Assembly: GCF_002931555.1 (NCBI RefSeq)
Contig: NZ_PSTZ01000006.1
Coordinates: forward strand, 248,001-312,000
Direction: 5' to 3'
Length of the DNA: 64,000 bases
Source of the DNA: Pseudoclavibacter sp. RFBB5
GTDB taxonomy: Bacteria > Actinomycetota > Actinomycetes > Actinomycetales > Microbacteriaceae
Part shown: positions 1 to 9,586 of the stretch, piece after piece
Layout: every line of letters starts with the position of its first letter
Position numbering within the stretch: position 1 is the first letter of the stretch
Program-made: the position numbers and the translations under genes
Notes under the pieces: generated by a model
The model's database searches: none
What the model saw: the letters and a program-made list of their open reading frames with translations, nothing else
What the model was told of the DNA's origin: nothing

Positions 1-2
1 CC

Positions 3-536
3 TCTGGCGCGGGCAAGTCGACGCTGCTCGCCGTCGTGCGTGGCACGGTCGACTCGGTCGGCTCCGTGAGTGTCGGCGGCGAGCACCTGACCGGTGAGGC
101 GCGTCGGGCGGCCATCGCGTGGATGGGCCAGTCGCCGTCGCTGATCGAAGGAAGCGTCGCCGAGAACGTGGCCCTCGGCCAACCGGACGCGAGCCCGGAA
201 GACGTGCGCGCCGCGCTCAGCGCCGCTGGCCTCGCGTCCCTTGACGCAGATCGGATGCTCGGCGTCGCCGGCGCGGGTCTCTCCGGCGGGCAGTCCCAGC
301 GCGTCGCCCTCGCCCGCACGCTGTTGCGAGCGCGTCGCCTCGACTGCCCTGTCGTGCTGTTCGACGAGCCGAGCTCGGCGCTCGACGCCGAGACTGAGCG
401 TCGCATCGCGGCGGCGTTCCGGGCCCTCGCCGACGAAGGGCGCGTCGTTCTCGTCGTCAGCCACCGGCGAGCGCTCGTCGCGTCCGCGGACTCCGTCCAC
501 GCCGTCGAACGCATCGATGCGGTGGTCAGCTCATGA
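3..536 (+). CDS. cydD: Thiol reductant ABC exporter subunit CydD, C-terminal part (truncated by window edge)
   Basis: This is the nucleotide-binding half of an ABC exporter whose membrane domain lies before the window. The visible frame opens inside a Walker A motif (SGAGKST, first codons). It continues through a Q-loop (WMGQSPSL), the ABC signature LSGGQSQR, a Walker B segment (VVLFDEPSSALD) and an H-loop (VVSHRR). It overlaps the following exporter half by ATGA. CydDC is known to form a heterodimer that exports or moves thiols and haem needed for cytochrome bd assembly. The CydD rather than CydC assignment rests on gene order (first of the pair) and on partner similarity. The cydAB genes would be expected upstream, but they are outside the window. 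Confidence 0.85.
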   Translation, partial: SGAGKSTLLAVVRGTVDSVGSVSVGGEHLTGEARRAAIAWMGQSPSLIEGSVAENVALGQPDASPEDVRAALSAAGLASLDADRMLGVAGAGLSGGQSQRVALARTLLRARRLDCPVVLFDEPSSALDAETERRIAAAFRALADEGRVVLVVSHRRALVASADSVHAVERIDAVVSS

Positions 537-2212
537 CCCGTCTCCAGGAGCGCCCGTCCGCCGATGAGCGCCGGATCCTGCGCCTCGCCATGCCGTCCGC
601 GCGTCGCCTGTGGCCGTCCATCGCGATGGGGCTCCTGAGCGCCATCTGCGCCGTGGCGCTCCTCGCCACGAGCGCCTACCTGCTCACGCGGGCCTCGGAG
701 ATCATCCACATCCTGCTGCTCGGCATCGCCATCGTGGGAGTCCGCGCGTTCGCCATCGGGCGTGCGGTCTTCCGCTACGTCGAACGGCTGCTCGGACACG
801 ACGCCTCCTTCCGGCAGCTCGCGGAACTGCGCGTCGGGGTGCTCGAGCGGCTCATCCCGCTCGCACCCGCCGGCCTCGCCACGCATCGTCGCGGCGACCT
901 GCTGACCCGGCTCGTGAGCGACGTCGACGAGCTGCAGTTCCTGCCGCTCCGAGTCGCGCAGCCCCTCATCATCGCGGGGCTCACGTCGACGCTCGCCGTC
1001 GTCGGCATCTGGCTCGTGAGCGCGCCCGCAGCGATCGTGCTCGCGCTCTGCCTCCTGCTGGCTGGCATCGTCGCGACAACGACGAACCTGGCCATCTCCG
1101 GCCGCGCCGACCGGGAGGCCGCGCCGCTGCGCGCGGCGCTCAACGACCGCATCTACGAGACCGTCTCCAACTTCGAGACGCTCGAGGCATACGGAGCCCT
1201 CGACGCGAAGCTCGCGGAGGTCGACGCGGCAGACGCGCGCCTGCGCGACGCGCTGGTCTCCCGCGCCAGGGGCAGCGGTGCGGTCGCAGGTTCCGTGATG
1301 CTCTTCTCGGGCTTCGCGACGGCGGGCGCCCTCGCCGTCGGCATCACCCCGACGGTCGACGGTACCCTGCTCGCGCCCATGCTCACCCTCATCGCGCTCG
1401 TGCCGATGGCCCTCTTCGAGATCTTCGCGCAGGTGCCCCAGGCGGTGGCCGCCTGGCGTCAGGTCAGGGCGAGCGCGGTTCGTGTCGCCGACGTGGCACC
1501 GGGGGATGCGCCGAAGAGCCTGCCGGACGCCCAGCTGCTTCCGGAACCGCGCCAGGGGCCGACCCGACCGGTGACGCTGGCACTCGACGGCGTCTCCGCG
1601 TTCTGGCCCGGCGACCCCGAGCTCGCGATCCGCGAGATCTCCCTCGAGCTGGCACCCGGCGACCGGCTGCTCGTCGAAGGCGAGTCTGGTGCCGGCAAGA
1701 CGACGCTCGCCAACGTGCTCGTCCGGTTCCTGGACTACGAGGGCTCGTACCAGCTCAACGGCGTCGAGGCGAAGGAGTACGCGCCCGCGCAGGTGCGCGG
1801 AGTCGTCGGACTCGTCGAGCAGCGGCCCCACATCTTCGACGAGACCATCAGACAGAACCTGCTGTTCGCGAAGCCGGACGCCGACGACGCCGAACTCGAG
1901 GCCGTCCTCCGCCGAGTGGGGCTCGGAGCATGGCTCGAAGAGCGGGGCGGACTCGAGGCCAGAGTCGGCGAGCACGGCTCGCTCGTGTCCGGCGGGCAGG
2001 CGCAGCGCATCGCCCTCGCGCGCGGCATCCTGGCAGACTTCCCGGTGCTCGTGCTCGACGAGCCGACCGCCAACGTCGACCCAGCGCTCGCCGACCGGCT
2101 CGTGGCAGAGCTGCTCGACGCATCCGGTGCCGAACGCTCGGTCGTGATCATCTCGCACACCCCCGTCGACCCATCCCTCGTGACTCGCGCGCTTCGCCTC
2201 GGCTGCGAGTAG
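533..2212 (+). CDS. cydC: Thiol reductant ABC exporter subunit CydC
   Basis: A full-length half-transporter of 559 residues. The hydrophobic ABC-exporter membrane domain covers roughly residues 20-320. The ATPase domain follows, with Walker A GESGAGKTT at about residue 383, signature VSGGQAQR near 485 and Walker B VLVLDEPT near 505, ending with an H-loop (IISHTP). The ATG overlaps the stop of the preceding cydD (ATGA), so the two halves are probably translationally coupled and assemble as the CydDC heterodimer in the cytoplasmic membrane for cytochrome bd maturation. No sequence oddity is seen. Another heterodimeric ABC exporter is possible, but tandem organisation and motif pattern favour CydC. 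Confidence 0.88.
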   Translation: MTRLQERPSADERRILRLAMPSARRLWPSIAMGLLSAICAVALLATSAYLLTRASEIIHILLLGIAIVGVRAFAIGRAVFRYVERLLGHDASFRQLAELRVGVLERLIPLAPAGLATHRRGDLLTRLVSDVDELQFLPLRVAQPLIIAGLTSTLAVVGIWLVSAPAAIVLALCLLLAGIVATTTNLAISGRADREAAPLRAALNDRIYETVSNFETLEAYGALDAKLAEVDAADARLRDALVSRARGSGAVAGSVMLFSGFATAGALAVGITPTVDGTLLAPMLTLIALVPMALFEIFAQVPQAVAAWRQVRASAVRVADVAPGDAPKSLPDAQLLPEPRQGPTRPVTLALDGVSAFWPGDPELAIREISLELAPGDRLLVEGESGAGKTTLANVLVRFLDYEGSYQLNGVEAKEYAPAQVRGVVGLVEQRPHIFDETIRQNLLFAKPDADDAELEAVLRRVGLGAWLEERGGLEARVGEHGSLVSGGQAQRIALARGILADFPVLVLDEPTANVDPALADRLVAELLDASGAERSVVIISHTPVDPSLVTRALRLGCE

Positions 2213-2231
2213 TCTTGGGCGTTGGTGTGCA

Positions 2232-2256
2232 ACGCGAAGAGCCCCGTGCTTCGCGT
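2232..2256 (+). other. Stem-loop in the leuS leader
   Basis: An 8-bp perfect stem (ACGCGAAG / CTTCGCGT) with a 9-nt loop lies about 110 nt before leuS, in the 150-bp spacer after cydC. It is followed by a second GC-rich partial stem near 2264-2280. It may terminate cydC transcripts or form a leuS leader structure. No U-tract follows, and I could not match it to a known riboswitch class. Confidence 0.35.
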
Positions 2257-2362
2257 GGAATCCCGTCGCTCGCGGCGAGACCCACCCTCCGTGCAGCAAC
2301 CGGCAACGCGATGAGATCTCCTCACCGCCGAGCGACCTGCAAGAAAATGGAAGAGGAAATCT

Positions 2363-4912
2363 GTGACCGAAGCGACAGGCGCTGAGCCCCAGGACTACGA
2401 CTTCAAGGCTCTCGAGGCGAAGTGGTCGGCTGAATGGGATCAGCTTCAGCCTTTCGCGACGAACCTCGCGGGCGACGACCGCCCGCGCAAGTACGTCCTC
2501 GACATGTTCCCGTACCCCTCCGGTGACCTGCACATGGGCCACGCTGAGCAGTACGCGCTCGGCGACGCCGTCGCGCGCTACTGGCGACACCAGGGCTTCA
2601 ATGTCCTGCACCCCATCGGCTGGGACTCCTTCGGCCTGCCCGCCGAGAACGCCGCCATCAAGAACGGCGGCGACCCAAAGGACTGGACCTACGAGAACAT
2701 CGGGCAGCAGCGCGCCTCCATGAAGCGCTACGCGGCGTCCTTCGACTGGAACCGCGTCATCCACACCTCCGACCCCGAGTACTACCGCTGGAACCAGTGG
2801 CTGTTCCTGCAGATGTACGAGCGGGGCCTCGCCTACCGCAAGTACTCCGACGTGAACTGGTGCCCGAACGACCAGACCGTGCTGGCCAACGAGCAGGTCA
2901 TCGACGGGCACTGCGAGCGCTGCGACGCGATCGTCGTGAAGAAGAAGCTCAACCAGTGGTACTTCAAGATCACCGACTACGCAGACCGGCTCATCGACGA
3001 CCTCAACCAGCTCGAGGGTCACTGGCCGCAGAAGGTCATCACGATGCAGCGCAACTGGATCGGGCGCTCGCTCGGTGCGGACGTCGACTTCGTCGTCGAG
3101 GGCCGGGATGAGCCCGTCACGGTCTTCACCACGCGACCAGACACGCTCTACGGCGCGACTTTCATGGTCGTCGCCCCAGACTCCGACCTCGCCGCAGAGC
3201 TGGCCGAAGGCGCGAGCGACGAGGTGCGCGAGCGCTTCGCGAAGTACCTTGCCGACACGCGCGCGCTCGACTCCATCGACCGCCAGTCGAGCGACCGCCC
3301 GAAGACGGGCGTCGACCTCGGGCGCTTCGCCATCAACCCGCTGAGCGGCGAGCGCCTGCCGATCTGGGCGGCCGACTACGTGCTCGCCGACTACGGAACC
3401 GGCGCGATCATGGCCGTGCCCGCGCACGACCAGCGCGACCTCGACTTCGCGCGCGCCTTCGACCTGCCGGTCAAGGTGGTCGTCGACGTCACGCAGGCCG
3501 TCACGGGCGTCATCCCGATCATCCCCGAAGACGGCTCGATGCCAGAGTTCGAGGACCTGCACCCCGCAAAGACGGGCGAGGCGCTGTCCGGCGACGGCCG
3601 ACTCACCAACTCGGGGCCGCTCGACGGGCTCTCGAAGCGCTCGGGCATCCAGGCCGCCATCGAGCTCCTCGACGAGCGCGGCACGGGGCGCGCCGCCAAG
3701 AACTACCGGCTGCGCGACTGGCTGATCTCCCGCCAGCGCTACTGGGGCACGCCCATCCCGATCCTGCACGGCGAGAACGGCAAGGAGGTGCCCGTGCCGC
3801 TCGACCAGCTGCCCGTGCGCCTGCCCGAGGCCGAGGGCCTCGACCTGCGACCCAAGGGCGCCTCGCCGCTGGGCGGCGCCACCGACTGGGTGAACGCGGT
3901 CGACCCCGAGACGGGCGAGCCCATGCTGCGCGACACGGACACGATGGACACGTTCGTAGACAGCTCCTGGTACTTCCTGCGCTTCCTGTCGCCGAACAAC
4001 GAGCTCGCGGCCTTCGACGAAAAGACCGCCTCGAGCTGGGCGCCCGTCGACCAGTACGTGGGCGGCGTCGAGCACGCCATCCTGCACCTGCTCTACGCGC
4101 GCTTCATCACGAAGGTGCTCTACGACCTCGGGCACGTCGACTTCACGGAGCCGTTCTCCGCGCTGCTCAACCAGGGCATGGTCGTCATGGACGGCAAGAA
4201 GATGTCGAAGTCGAAGGGCAACGTCGTGAGCCTCTCGGCGGAGCTCGACCAGTACGGCGTCGACGCCGTCCGCCTGACGATGCTCTTCGCGAGCCCGCCG
4301 GAGGACGACGTCGACTGGGCCGACGTGTCGGTCGCGGGCTCCGGCAAGTTCCTCGCGCGCGCCTGGCGCATCTCCGGCGAGGTCACGAGCCCCCTCGGCG
4401 TCGACTTCGGTGAGGGCGACCGGGGCCTGCGTCGCGAGACGCACCGGTTCCTCGCCGACGTCCCGCAGCTCGCGAGCGGGTTCAAGTTCAACGTCGTCAT
4501 CGCGCGGCTCATGGAGCTCACCAACGCCACCCGCAAGGCCATCGACTCGGGCGCAGGCCCGGCCGACCCCGCCGTGCGCGAGGCCGCGGAAGCCATTGCG
4601 GTCGTGCTCGACATGTACGCACCGCACACGGCGGAAGACATGTGGGAGCGCCTCGGCCACGAGGGCAGCATCTCGCACGTCAAGTGGCCGACGGCCGCCC
4701 GCTCGCTGCTCACGCAGGACCAGGTGACGGCAGTCGTCCAGGTCAACGGCAAGGTGAAGCACCGCCTCGACGTGCCCCCGACCATCGACGAGGCGTCGCT
4801 CGAGCAGCTCGCGATCTCCTCGCCGAAGGTGCAGGCCGCCATCGACGGGCGCGAGATCGTCAAGATCATCGTTCGGGCCCCGAAGCTCGTCAACATCGCC
4901 GTCAAGGGGTAG
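2363..4912 (+). CDS. leuS: Leucine-tRNA ligase
   Basis: A class I aminoacyl-tRNA synthetase of 849 residues that charges tRNA-Leu in the cytoplasm. It shows the HIGH-type motif HMGH at about residue 57 inside the sequence [13 protein letters not shown], the typical [12 protein letters not shown] block, and an inserted editing domain with the [13 protein letters not shown] motif. The class-defining KMSKS loop ([10 protein letters not shown]) lies near residue 612, and an anticodon-binding and C-terminal domain ends the protein. The length is normal for LeuS. The start is GTG in a purine-rich context (gaagaggaaatct). The gene stands alone, 150 bp after cydC and before its own terminator. Confidence 0.97.
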   Translation: MTEATGAEPQDYDFKALEAKWSAEWDQLQPFATNLAGDDRPRKYVLDMFPYPSGDLHMGHAEQYALGDAVARYWRHQGFNVLHPIGWDSFGLPAENAAIKNGGDPKDWTYENIGQQRASMKRYAASFDWNRVIHTSDPEYYRWNQWLFLQMYERGLAYRKYSDVNWCPNDQTVLANEQVIDGHCERCDAIVVKKKLNQWYFKITDYADRLIDDLNQLEGHWPQKVITMQRNWIGRSLGADVDFVVEGRDEPVTVFTTRPDTLYGATFMVVAPDSDLAAELAEGASDEVRERFAKYLADTRALDSIDRQSSDRPKTGVDLGRFAINPLSGERLPIWAADYVLADYGTGAIMAVPAHDQRDLDFARAFDLPVKVVVDVTQAVTGVIPIIPEDGSMPEFEDLHPAKTGEALSGDGRLTNSGPLDGLSKRSGIQAAIELLDERGTGRAAKNYRLRDWLISRQRYWGTPIPILHGENGKEVPVPLDQLPVRLPEAEGLDLRPKGASPLGGATDWVNAVDPETGEPMLRDTDTMDTFVDSSWYFLRFLSPNNELAAFDEKTASSWAPVDQYVGGVEHAILHLLYARFITKVLYDLGHVDFTEPFSALLNQGMVVMDGKKMSKSKGNVVSLSAELDQYGVDAVRLTMLFASPPEDDVDWADVSVAGSGKFLARAWRISGEVTSPLGVDFGEGDRGLRRETHRFLADVPQLASGFKFNVVIARLMELTNATRKAIDSGAGPADPAVREAAEAIAVVLDMYAPHTAEDMWERLGHEGSISHVKWPTAARSLLTQDQVTAVVQVNGKVKHRLDVPPTIDEASLEQLAISSPKVQAAIDGREIVKIIVRAPKLVNIAVKG

Positions 4913-4936
4913 CAGGACCCCTGCTGAGAGACGCCC

Positions 4937-4968
4937 GACGCGCCCCCCCACCCGAGCGGGGGCGCGTC
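4937..4968 (+). terminator. Hairpin terminator of leuS
   Basis: A GC-rich hairpin with an 11-bp stem (4937-4947 with 4958-4968) and a 10-nt loop begins 25 bp after the leuS stop. The U-tract is poor, as is common in high-GC bacteria. Confidence 0.7.
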
Positions 4969-5011
4969 TGCGCGTCTGACCGCCTTCCTCACTCCGGCCC
5001 CTTCTTCCATT

Positions 5012-5075
5012 TCGGGATGGCTTTCTCGCTTCGGGATGGTTTGTTTCCCATCCCGAAGCGAGAAAGCCATCCCGA
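5012..5075. repeat. Perfect 28-bp inverted repeat with internal direct repeats
   Basis: Positions 5012-5039 are exactly complementary to 5048-5075, with an 8-nt T-rich loop (TTTGTTTC). Each arm carries the 9-mer TCGGGATGG twice (as CCATCCCGA in the other arm), so the motif occurs four times in 64 bp. It lies beyond the separate leuS terminator and before comEA, and is less GC-rich than its surroundings. It could be a REP/MITE-like element, a structured RNA or a protein-binding site. No coding function is seen. Confidence 0.85.
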
Positions 5076-5179
5076 GAGTCGGTCACCATTCGCTCGGCGA
5101 CTCTGCAGACATGTCCGCTGAGGGGAGTCAGCTCTCCACAGGATGCGACTTCGAAGGCACCAGGATGCCGGAGCGGTCG

Positions 5180-5185
5180 TAGCGT
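5180..5185 (+). promoter_or_regulatory. -10 element for comEA (leaderless)
   Basis: TAGCGT sits exactly 6 nt before the GTG start, so transcription should begin at the start codon. No Shine-Dalgarno sequence is visible. Confidence 0.5.
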
Positions 5186-5191
5186 GCGAGC

Positions 5192-5866
5192 GTGTCCGAA
5201 TCCGAGCTGGCCGACCTCTTCGAGCGTCCGACCCGACCGCGCCTGCGGATCGGGGTGGGCGCCGCTGTCGTGCTCGTGCTCGTCGTGCTCGCGGGGGCGA
5301 TCGCGATCGCCGCGTTCCGGCCGACGCCGAGCCTGGGAGCTGTCGGAGTGCCATCTCCGTCGGCCAGCTTCGAGCTCGACTCGACGGAGGCGCCCGCTGG
5401 CAGCGAGGGGGCGACCACCGAGACGCTGCTGGTGCACGTCGTCGGGGCGGTCGGGGCCCCTGGCGTCTATGCGGTTCCGCCAGGCGCACGCGTGGTCGAC
5501 GGCATCGCCGCCGCGGGAGGTCTGGCGGCCGACGCCGACCCCTCGCTCCTCAACATGGCTCGCCTGCTGGTCGACGGCGAGCAGCTGCACATCCCTCGCG
5601 TCGGCGAGGCCCCGGTGGCCCCGGTCGGGGCGGGCGCCGAACCGCCGGGCGCAGGGGGAGGCCCCGCCGCGGGCGGGGTCGTGAATCTGAACACGGCGAC
5701 GGCGGCAGAGCTCGAGGAACTGCCTCGGATCGGGCCGGCGATGGCGGCCCGCATCATCGACTTCCGCGAGCAGAACGGCGGGTTCACGGCCGTCGAAGAG
5801 CTGAAGGAGGTCGCGGGCGTCGGCGACGCGACCTATGAGGGTCTCGTCGACCTGGTCACGGTGTGA
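5192..5866 (+). CDS. comEA: ComEA-type helix-hairpin-helix DNA-binding protein
   Basis: A membrane-anchored DNA receptor for transformation, 224 residues. A short cytoplasmic N terminus is followed by one transmembrane helix (about residues 24-46), a low-complexity linker and an SLBB-type domain (about 82-145, with HVVGAVGAPGVYAVPPG). A C-terminal helix-hairpin-helix domain (about 162-224, VNLNTATAAELEELPRIG) binds DNA without sequence specificity in this family. The protein would sit outside the membrane and pass DNA to the ComEC channel encoded next. The GTG start is supported by a -10 element 6 nt upstream. The stop overlaps the comEC start by 4 bp. Confidence 0.9.
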   Translation: MSESELADLFERPTRPRLRIGVGAAVVLVLVVLAGAIAIAAFRPTPSLGAVGVPSPSASFELDSTEAPAGSEGATTETLLVHVVGAVGAPGVYAVPPGARVVDGIAAAGGLAADADPSLLNMARLLVDGEQLHIPRVGEAPVAPVGAGAEPPGAGGGPAAGGVVNLNTATAAELEELPRIGPAMAARIIDFREQNGGFTAVEELKEVAGVGDATYEGLVDLVTV

Positions 5867-8418
5867 AGAGCGGCGGCGTCGAGCGAGACCCGGCGCAGAG
5901 CGGTGCGCTTCTGCCTCCTCTGCAGGCCGAGCGCCTCGGCATCAGGGATGCTCGACTCGTCCCTGCGGCGAGCGCTGTCTGGGGTGCGGCCTGGCTGTGC
6001 GTGACGTTCCCAGGGGCCGCCTGGCCGATCACGGTCGGCGCGGCGCTCCTGGCCCTCTGCTGCCTGGCGGCGGCGCTCGTCTGTCAGCCCAGATCGACCT
6101 CCTCGAGCGGGGCGCTGGCGACCCTGGCTGTCCTGGCCGCGGCGATGACGCTCGTGGCGGTGAGCGCTGCTGCCCAGCTCCCCATCCGAGCGCCTGAGAC
6201 GCTGCGGGCCGCAGCGGTCGAGGGGGCGACGCTCCGCGCGACTGGGACGCTCACAACCCTCGTGGGTGAGAGCGGGGTCGACGACCGTGAGCAGAGCGGC
6301 GACTGGGCCGGGGTGCAGCTCGAGGAAGCACCGCACTTCGAGCTGCTCCTCGACTCGTTCACGGCTGCGGGCAGCTCCGGAGGGGGTGGGGCCTCGCTGC
6401 TCGTCTTCGGTCAGCTGAGCATGCCGGAGGGCGCGGACGCGCGCATCCCCGGAATCGGCTCGCGGGTCGCACTGCACGGCGAACTGGGTCCGGCGGAGGC
6501 AGGTGACAGCGTGGCAGCCCTGGTCTTCCTCGACGGTCCCGCCGAGGTCGTGCAGAGCCCCGGCGGGCTCCTCGAGGTCACCGCGGGCGCGCGGGATGCG
6601 TTCGTGGGTGCTGCGCGAGGGCTGCCGGGGCCCGGTGCGCAGCTGCTGCCCGGTCTCTCCGTCGGAGACACCCGCCTCGTGACGCACGAGCTCGACGCCC
6701 AGATGAAGGCCGCCGCCCTCACGCACCTCACCGCCGTCTCCGGCGCGAACTGCGCCATCGTCGTCGCTGCCGTGCTGGTGGTCGGGCGCCTGCTCGGAGC
6801 CAGGCGCGGGGTGAGACTGGCCCTCGCCTCGGTGGTCCTCGCTGCCTTCGTGGCACTCGTGACACCGGAGGGGAGCGTCGTCAGGGCCAGCGTCATGGCG
6901 GGCGTCGTGTTGGCGCTCGAGGCCACATCTCGTCGCGCGAGCGGGCTCGCGCTGCTCTCACTCGCGGTCCTCACCGTGCTCGTGGCAGATCCGTGGCGCA
7001 GCCGCGATTACGGCTTCGCGCTCTCGGCGCTCGCGACGCTGGGGCTGCTGACCCTCGCGAGTCCGATGAGCGACCGCCTCGCGAGGTTCATGCCCCGAGC
7101 TCTTTCCCTGGTCCTCGCGGTGCCGGCAGCGGCGCAGCTCGCCTGTCAGCCCGTCCTCCTGCTCCTCGCGCCACAGCTCCCGCTCTACGGCGTTGTCGCG
7201 AACGTGCTCGCCGCCCCGGCAGCGCCCGCTGCGACGCTCGTCGGTCTCGTCGGCTGTCTCCTGCTCGGGCTCGCTCCTTGGCTGGGTCATGCGCTGCTCT
7301 GGGCGGCGTGGGTCCCGGCCCAGTGGATCGGGCTCGTGGCCGGCGCGGTCAGCTCGTGGCCGGGCGCCCTCCTCCCGTGGCGAGGCGGTCTTCTCGGCGC
7401 GCTCCTCTGCCTCCTCGCGGTCCTCGCGCTCGTCTTGCTCATCCAACGCTGGCGAACGTGGCTCGCGCTCCTGCTCTGCGTGGCCCTCGTCGCCTACCTC
7501 GGCACAGTCGTGGGGCAGGCTGTCCACCTGAGGCGGAGCATCCCGAGCAACTGGCGGTATGCGGCGTGCGACATCGGCCAGGGGGATGCGCTGCTCGTGC
7601 GCACGGATGCCGGGACGGCGCTCATCGACACCGGTGCCGAGCCCGAGGCGCTGCTGTCCTGCTTCGAGACGCTCGGCGTCGGCCACCTGTCCATTCTGGT
7701 GCTGTCGCACTTCGATCTGGACCACACCGGGGCCGCGATGGCGATGGTCGAGTCTGGAGTCACCGTCGCGGTGCTGGTCGTCCCTGACACGAGCGAGGCC
7801 CGGGAGGAGCCGCTCGTCGCGGACCTCCGCGCATCCGGGGCTCACGTCACGTACGCGGCGAGCGGCGACTCGTGGGCACTCGGCGACCTCACCTGGAACG
7901 CGCTCTGGCCAAAGCGTGGACGGAGTGGAGAGCCGTCACGCGGGGGTGGCAACGATGGCAGCCTCGTGACGGTGCTCGAGCCGACGACGGCGTGCGTGTC
8001 CGTCTGCCTGTCCCTGGCGGCCCTCGGCGACCTGGGGGAGGAGGCGCAGCGCGACCTCCTTCGCGAGCACCCGCATCCGCGAGCCGACATCGTCAAGATG
8101 GCGCACCACGGTTCGCGTGACCAGAGCGCCAAGCTGTACCAGGAGCTCGGCTCGTCGATCGGGCTCGTCTCGGTCGGCGCCGACAACGGCTACGGGCATC
8201 CGACGGATGCCGCGCTCGCGATGCTCACCGCAGCTGGCACGCAGCCGCTGCGCACCGACGAGCTCGGCACCATCGTGGTCGGGGGCACGGTCGGGGCCGG
8301 CGGCGGTCTGGACGAGCCGGTGGTCGCCGGGATCGAGACGGTCGCACGCACGAGGCTTCGACCGCGCTGGCACCGGAGCGCTTGGTCCCGAGCCCGGACC
8401 GGTCGTCGCTACCATTGA
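5863..8418 (+). CDS. comEC: ComEC/Rec2 DNA-uptake channel with C-terminal metallo-beta-lactamase domain
   Basis: The polytopic membrane channel for single-stranded DNA import, 851 residues. Two N-terminal membrane helices and an OB-like soluble segment precede the competence domain (about residues 260-560, starting near LTHLTAVSGANCAIVV) with many hydrophobic helices. The C-terminal metallo-beta-lactamase-like domain (from about 565) keeps metal-ligand motifs SHFDLDHTG (near 615) and KMAHHGSRDQ, suggesting an active nuclease-like fold. The GTG start overlaps the comEA stop, and holA begins 3 bp after the stop. Genes for pseudopilus and ComF functions are not in this window, so natural competence cannot be concluded. 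Confidence 0.93.
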   Translation: MKSGGVERDPAQSGALLPPLQAERLGIRDARLVPAASAVWGAAWLCVTFPGAAWPITVGAALLALCCLAAALVCQPRSTSSSGALATLAVLAAAMTLVAVSAAAQLPIRAPETLRAAAVEGATLRATGTLTTLVGESGVDDREQSGDWAGVQLEEAPHFELLLDSFTAAGSSGGGGASLLVFGQLSMPEGADARIPGIGSRVALHGELGPAEAGDSVAALVFLDGPAEVVQSPGGLLEVTAGARDAFVGAARGLPGPGAQLLPGLSVGDTRLVTHELDAQMKAAALTHLTAVSGANCAIVVAAVLVVGRLLGARRGVRLALASVVLAAFVALVTPEGSVVRASVMAGVVLALEATSRRASGLALLSLAVLTVLVADPWRSRDYGFALSALATLGLLTLASPMSDRLARFMPRALSLVLAVPAAAQLACQPVLLLLAPQLPLYGVVANVLAAPAAPAATLVGLVGCLLLGLAPWLGHALLWAAWVPAQWIGLVAGAVSSWPGALLPWRGGLLGALLCLLAVLALVLLIQRWRTWLALLLCVALVAYLGTVVGQAVHLRRSIPSNWRYAACDIGQGDALLVRTDAGTALIDTGAEPEALLSCFETLGVGHLSILVLSHFDLDHTGAAMAMVESGVTVAVLVVPDTSEAREEPLVADLRASGAHVTYAASGDSWALGDLTWNALWPKRGRSGEPSRGGGNDGSLVTVLEPTTACVSVCLSLAALGDLGEEAQRDLLREHPHPRADIVKMAHHGSRDQSAKLYQELGSSIGLVSVGADNGYGHPTDAALAMLTAAGTQPLRTDELGTIVVGGTVGAGGGLDEPVVAGIETVARTRLRPRWHRSAWSRARTGRRYH
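8410..8415 (+). promoter_or_regulatory. -10 element for holA (leaderless)
   Basis: TACCAT ends 6 nt before the holA ATG and lies within the last codons of comEC. It implies an internal promoter giving a leaderless holA mRNA. Confidence 0.5.
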
Positions 8419-8421
8419 CCC

Positions 8422-9435
8422 ATGGCACAGGCGAAGCGGGCGAGCACCCCCAAGAGGGCGATCCCCGTCCTCACCCATCGCGAGGTGCGGCCAGCTGGCA
8501 TCGTCCTCGTCAGCGGCCCAGAAGACTATTTCGCCGAGACCGCGATCACGCGGCTGCGTGATGTGCTCCGCGCCGAGTCGCCCGATCTCGAGATCACCGA
8601 GATCGACGCCTCGGGCTACTCGAGCGGCTACCTCACCACGCTCGTGAGCCCGTCGCTGTTCTTCGAGCCGCGCCTCGTCATCATCCGCGGTGTGCAGCAG
8701 TGCACCGACGCGCTCATCGCAGACGTCGTCGACTACACGAAGATCCCCGTGGACGGCGCAACGCTGGTGCTCAGGCACGGCGGGGGAGTCCGCGGCAAGA
8801 AGCTTCTCGACGCGGTCCGCGCCGCCAAGGACGTCGCCGTTGAGATCGACTGCCAGAAGCCGAAGCCGAGCGAGCTCGTCGACGTCGTCGTCGCCGAGGT
8901 CCGCGGCGCCGGCCGTCGCATCGAGCCGCAGGCGGCCGCGCTGCTCGTCGCCGCCTTCAACACCGACCTCGCCGAGCTCATCGGAGCCGCCCGTCAGCTC
9001 TTGACGGTCACCAGCGACACCATCACCGACGAGCACGTCGACAAGTACTTCGGAGGCCGCGTCGAGACGACCGGCTTCAAGATCGCGGATGCGGCGCTCG
9101 CGGGGCGAGTCCGCGATGCGCTCGCGCTTGTCCGGCACGGGTTCTCGACCGGACTGCACCCCGTGCCCATCGTCTCGGCCGTCGCCTCGAAGCTGCGCAT
9201 CATGGCGAAGGTGCAGGGCCTCAGCGGGTCGGACGCGCAGATCGCAAGCCGTGCCGGGGCATCCCCCTGGCAAGTCGGCCAGGCCCGTCGTGAGCTGCGC
9301 GACTGGGATGACTCGTCGCTCGGACGCGCCATCACGCTCGTCGCCGAGACCGACCACGCCGTCAAGGGCGGAGGCAAGGACCCGCAGTTCGCCGTGGAGC
9401 GGATGCTCCGCTGCATCGCACTTCGCGACGTCTGA
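8422..9435 (+). CDS. holA: DNA polymerase III subunit delta
   Basis: The clamp-loader delta subunit, 337 residues, which opens the beta sliding clamp during replication. The N-terminal part contains the family-typical GIVLVSGPEDYFAETA and a degenerate AAA+ fold without a functional Walker A. The C-terminal helical collar domain covers roughly residues 205-335, with a Q-A-R-R-E-L-R-type segment. The location directly after comEC is the common bacterial arrangement and supports the call. The ATG has no clear Shine-Dalgarno sequence but is preceded at 6 nt by TACCAT. The gene ends convergently with the minus-strand DUF1697 gene. Confidence 0.93.
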   Translation: MAQAKRASTPKRAIPVLTHREVRPAGIVLVSGPEDYFAETAITRLRDVLRAESPDLEITEIDASGYSSGYLTTLVSPSLFFEPRLVIIRGVQQCTDALIADVVDYTKIPVDGATLVLRHGGGVRGKKLLDAVRAAKDVAVEIDCQKPKPSELVDVVVAEVRGAGRRIEPQAAALLVAAFNTDLAELIGAARQLLTVTSDTITDEHVDKYFGGRVETTGFKIADAALAGRVRDALALVRHGFSTGLHPVPIVSAVASKLRIMAKVQGLSGSDAQIASRAGASPWQVGQARRELRDWDDSSLGRAITLVAETDHAVKGGGKDPQFAVERMLRCIALRDV

Positions 9436-9450
9436 CCGCATCCGCGTACC

Positions 9451-9473
9451 CTGGCCGGCTTCGGCTGACCAGC
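9451..9473. terminator. Weak hairpin between convergent holA and DUF1697
   Basis: A short stem with a TTCG tetraloop and one mismatch. Farther on, GCCCTGAG (9521-9528) pairs with CTCAGGGC (9561-9568). Either could end transcription from both sides; there is no U-tract. Nothing else is seen in the 151-bp gap. Confidence 0.35.
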
Positions 9474-9586
9474 TTCCGTGATCGAACCGCGCCCGCGGGC
9501 CAACAGCGCTCTGCGGCCTGGCCCTGAGCACGCAAGTTGGTCACGAGGCCGGACCGTCGCCTCAGGGCAGGCCCGAGAGGCGGCCC

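Noticed and set aside
2251-2280. T-box-like GTGGAATCCCG sequence before leuS
   Set aside because: The tRNA-pairing word should be TGGT for tRNA-Leu (discriminator A73); TGGAA does not fit, and no specifier loop or antiterminator pairing was found.
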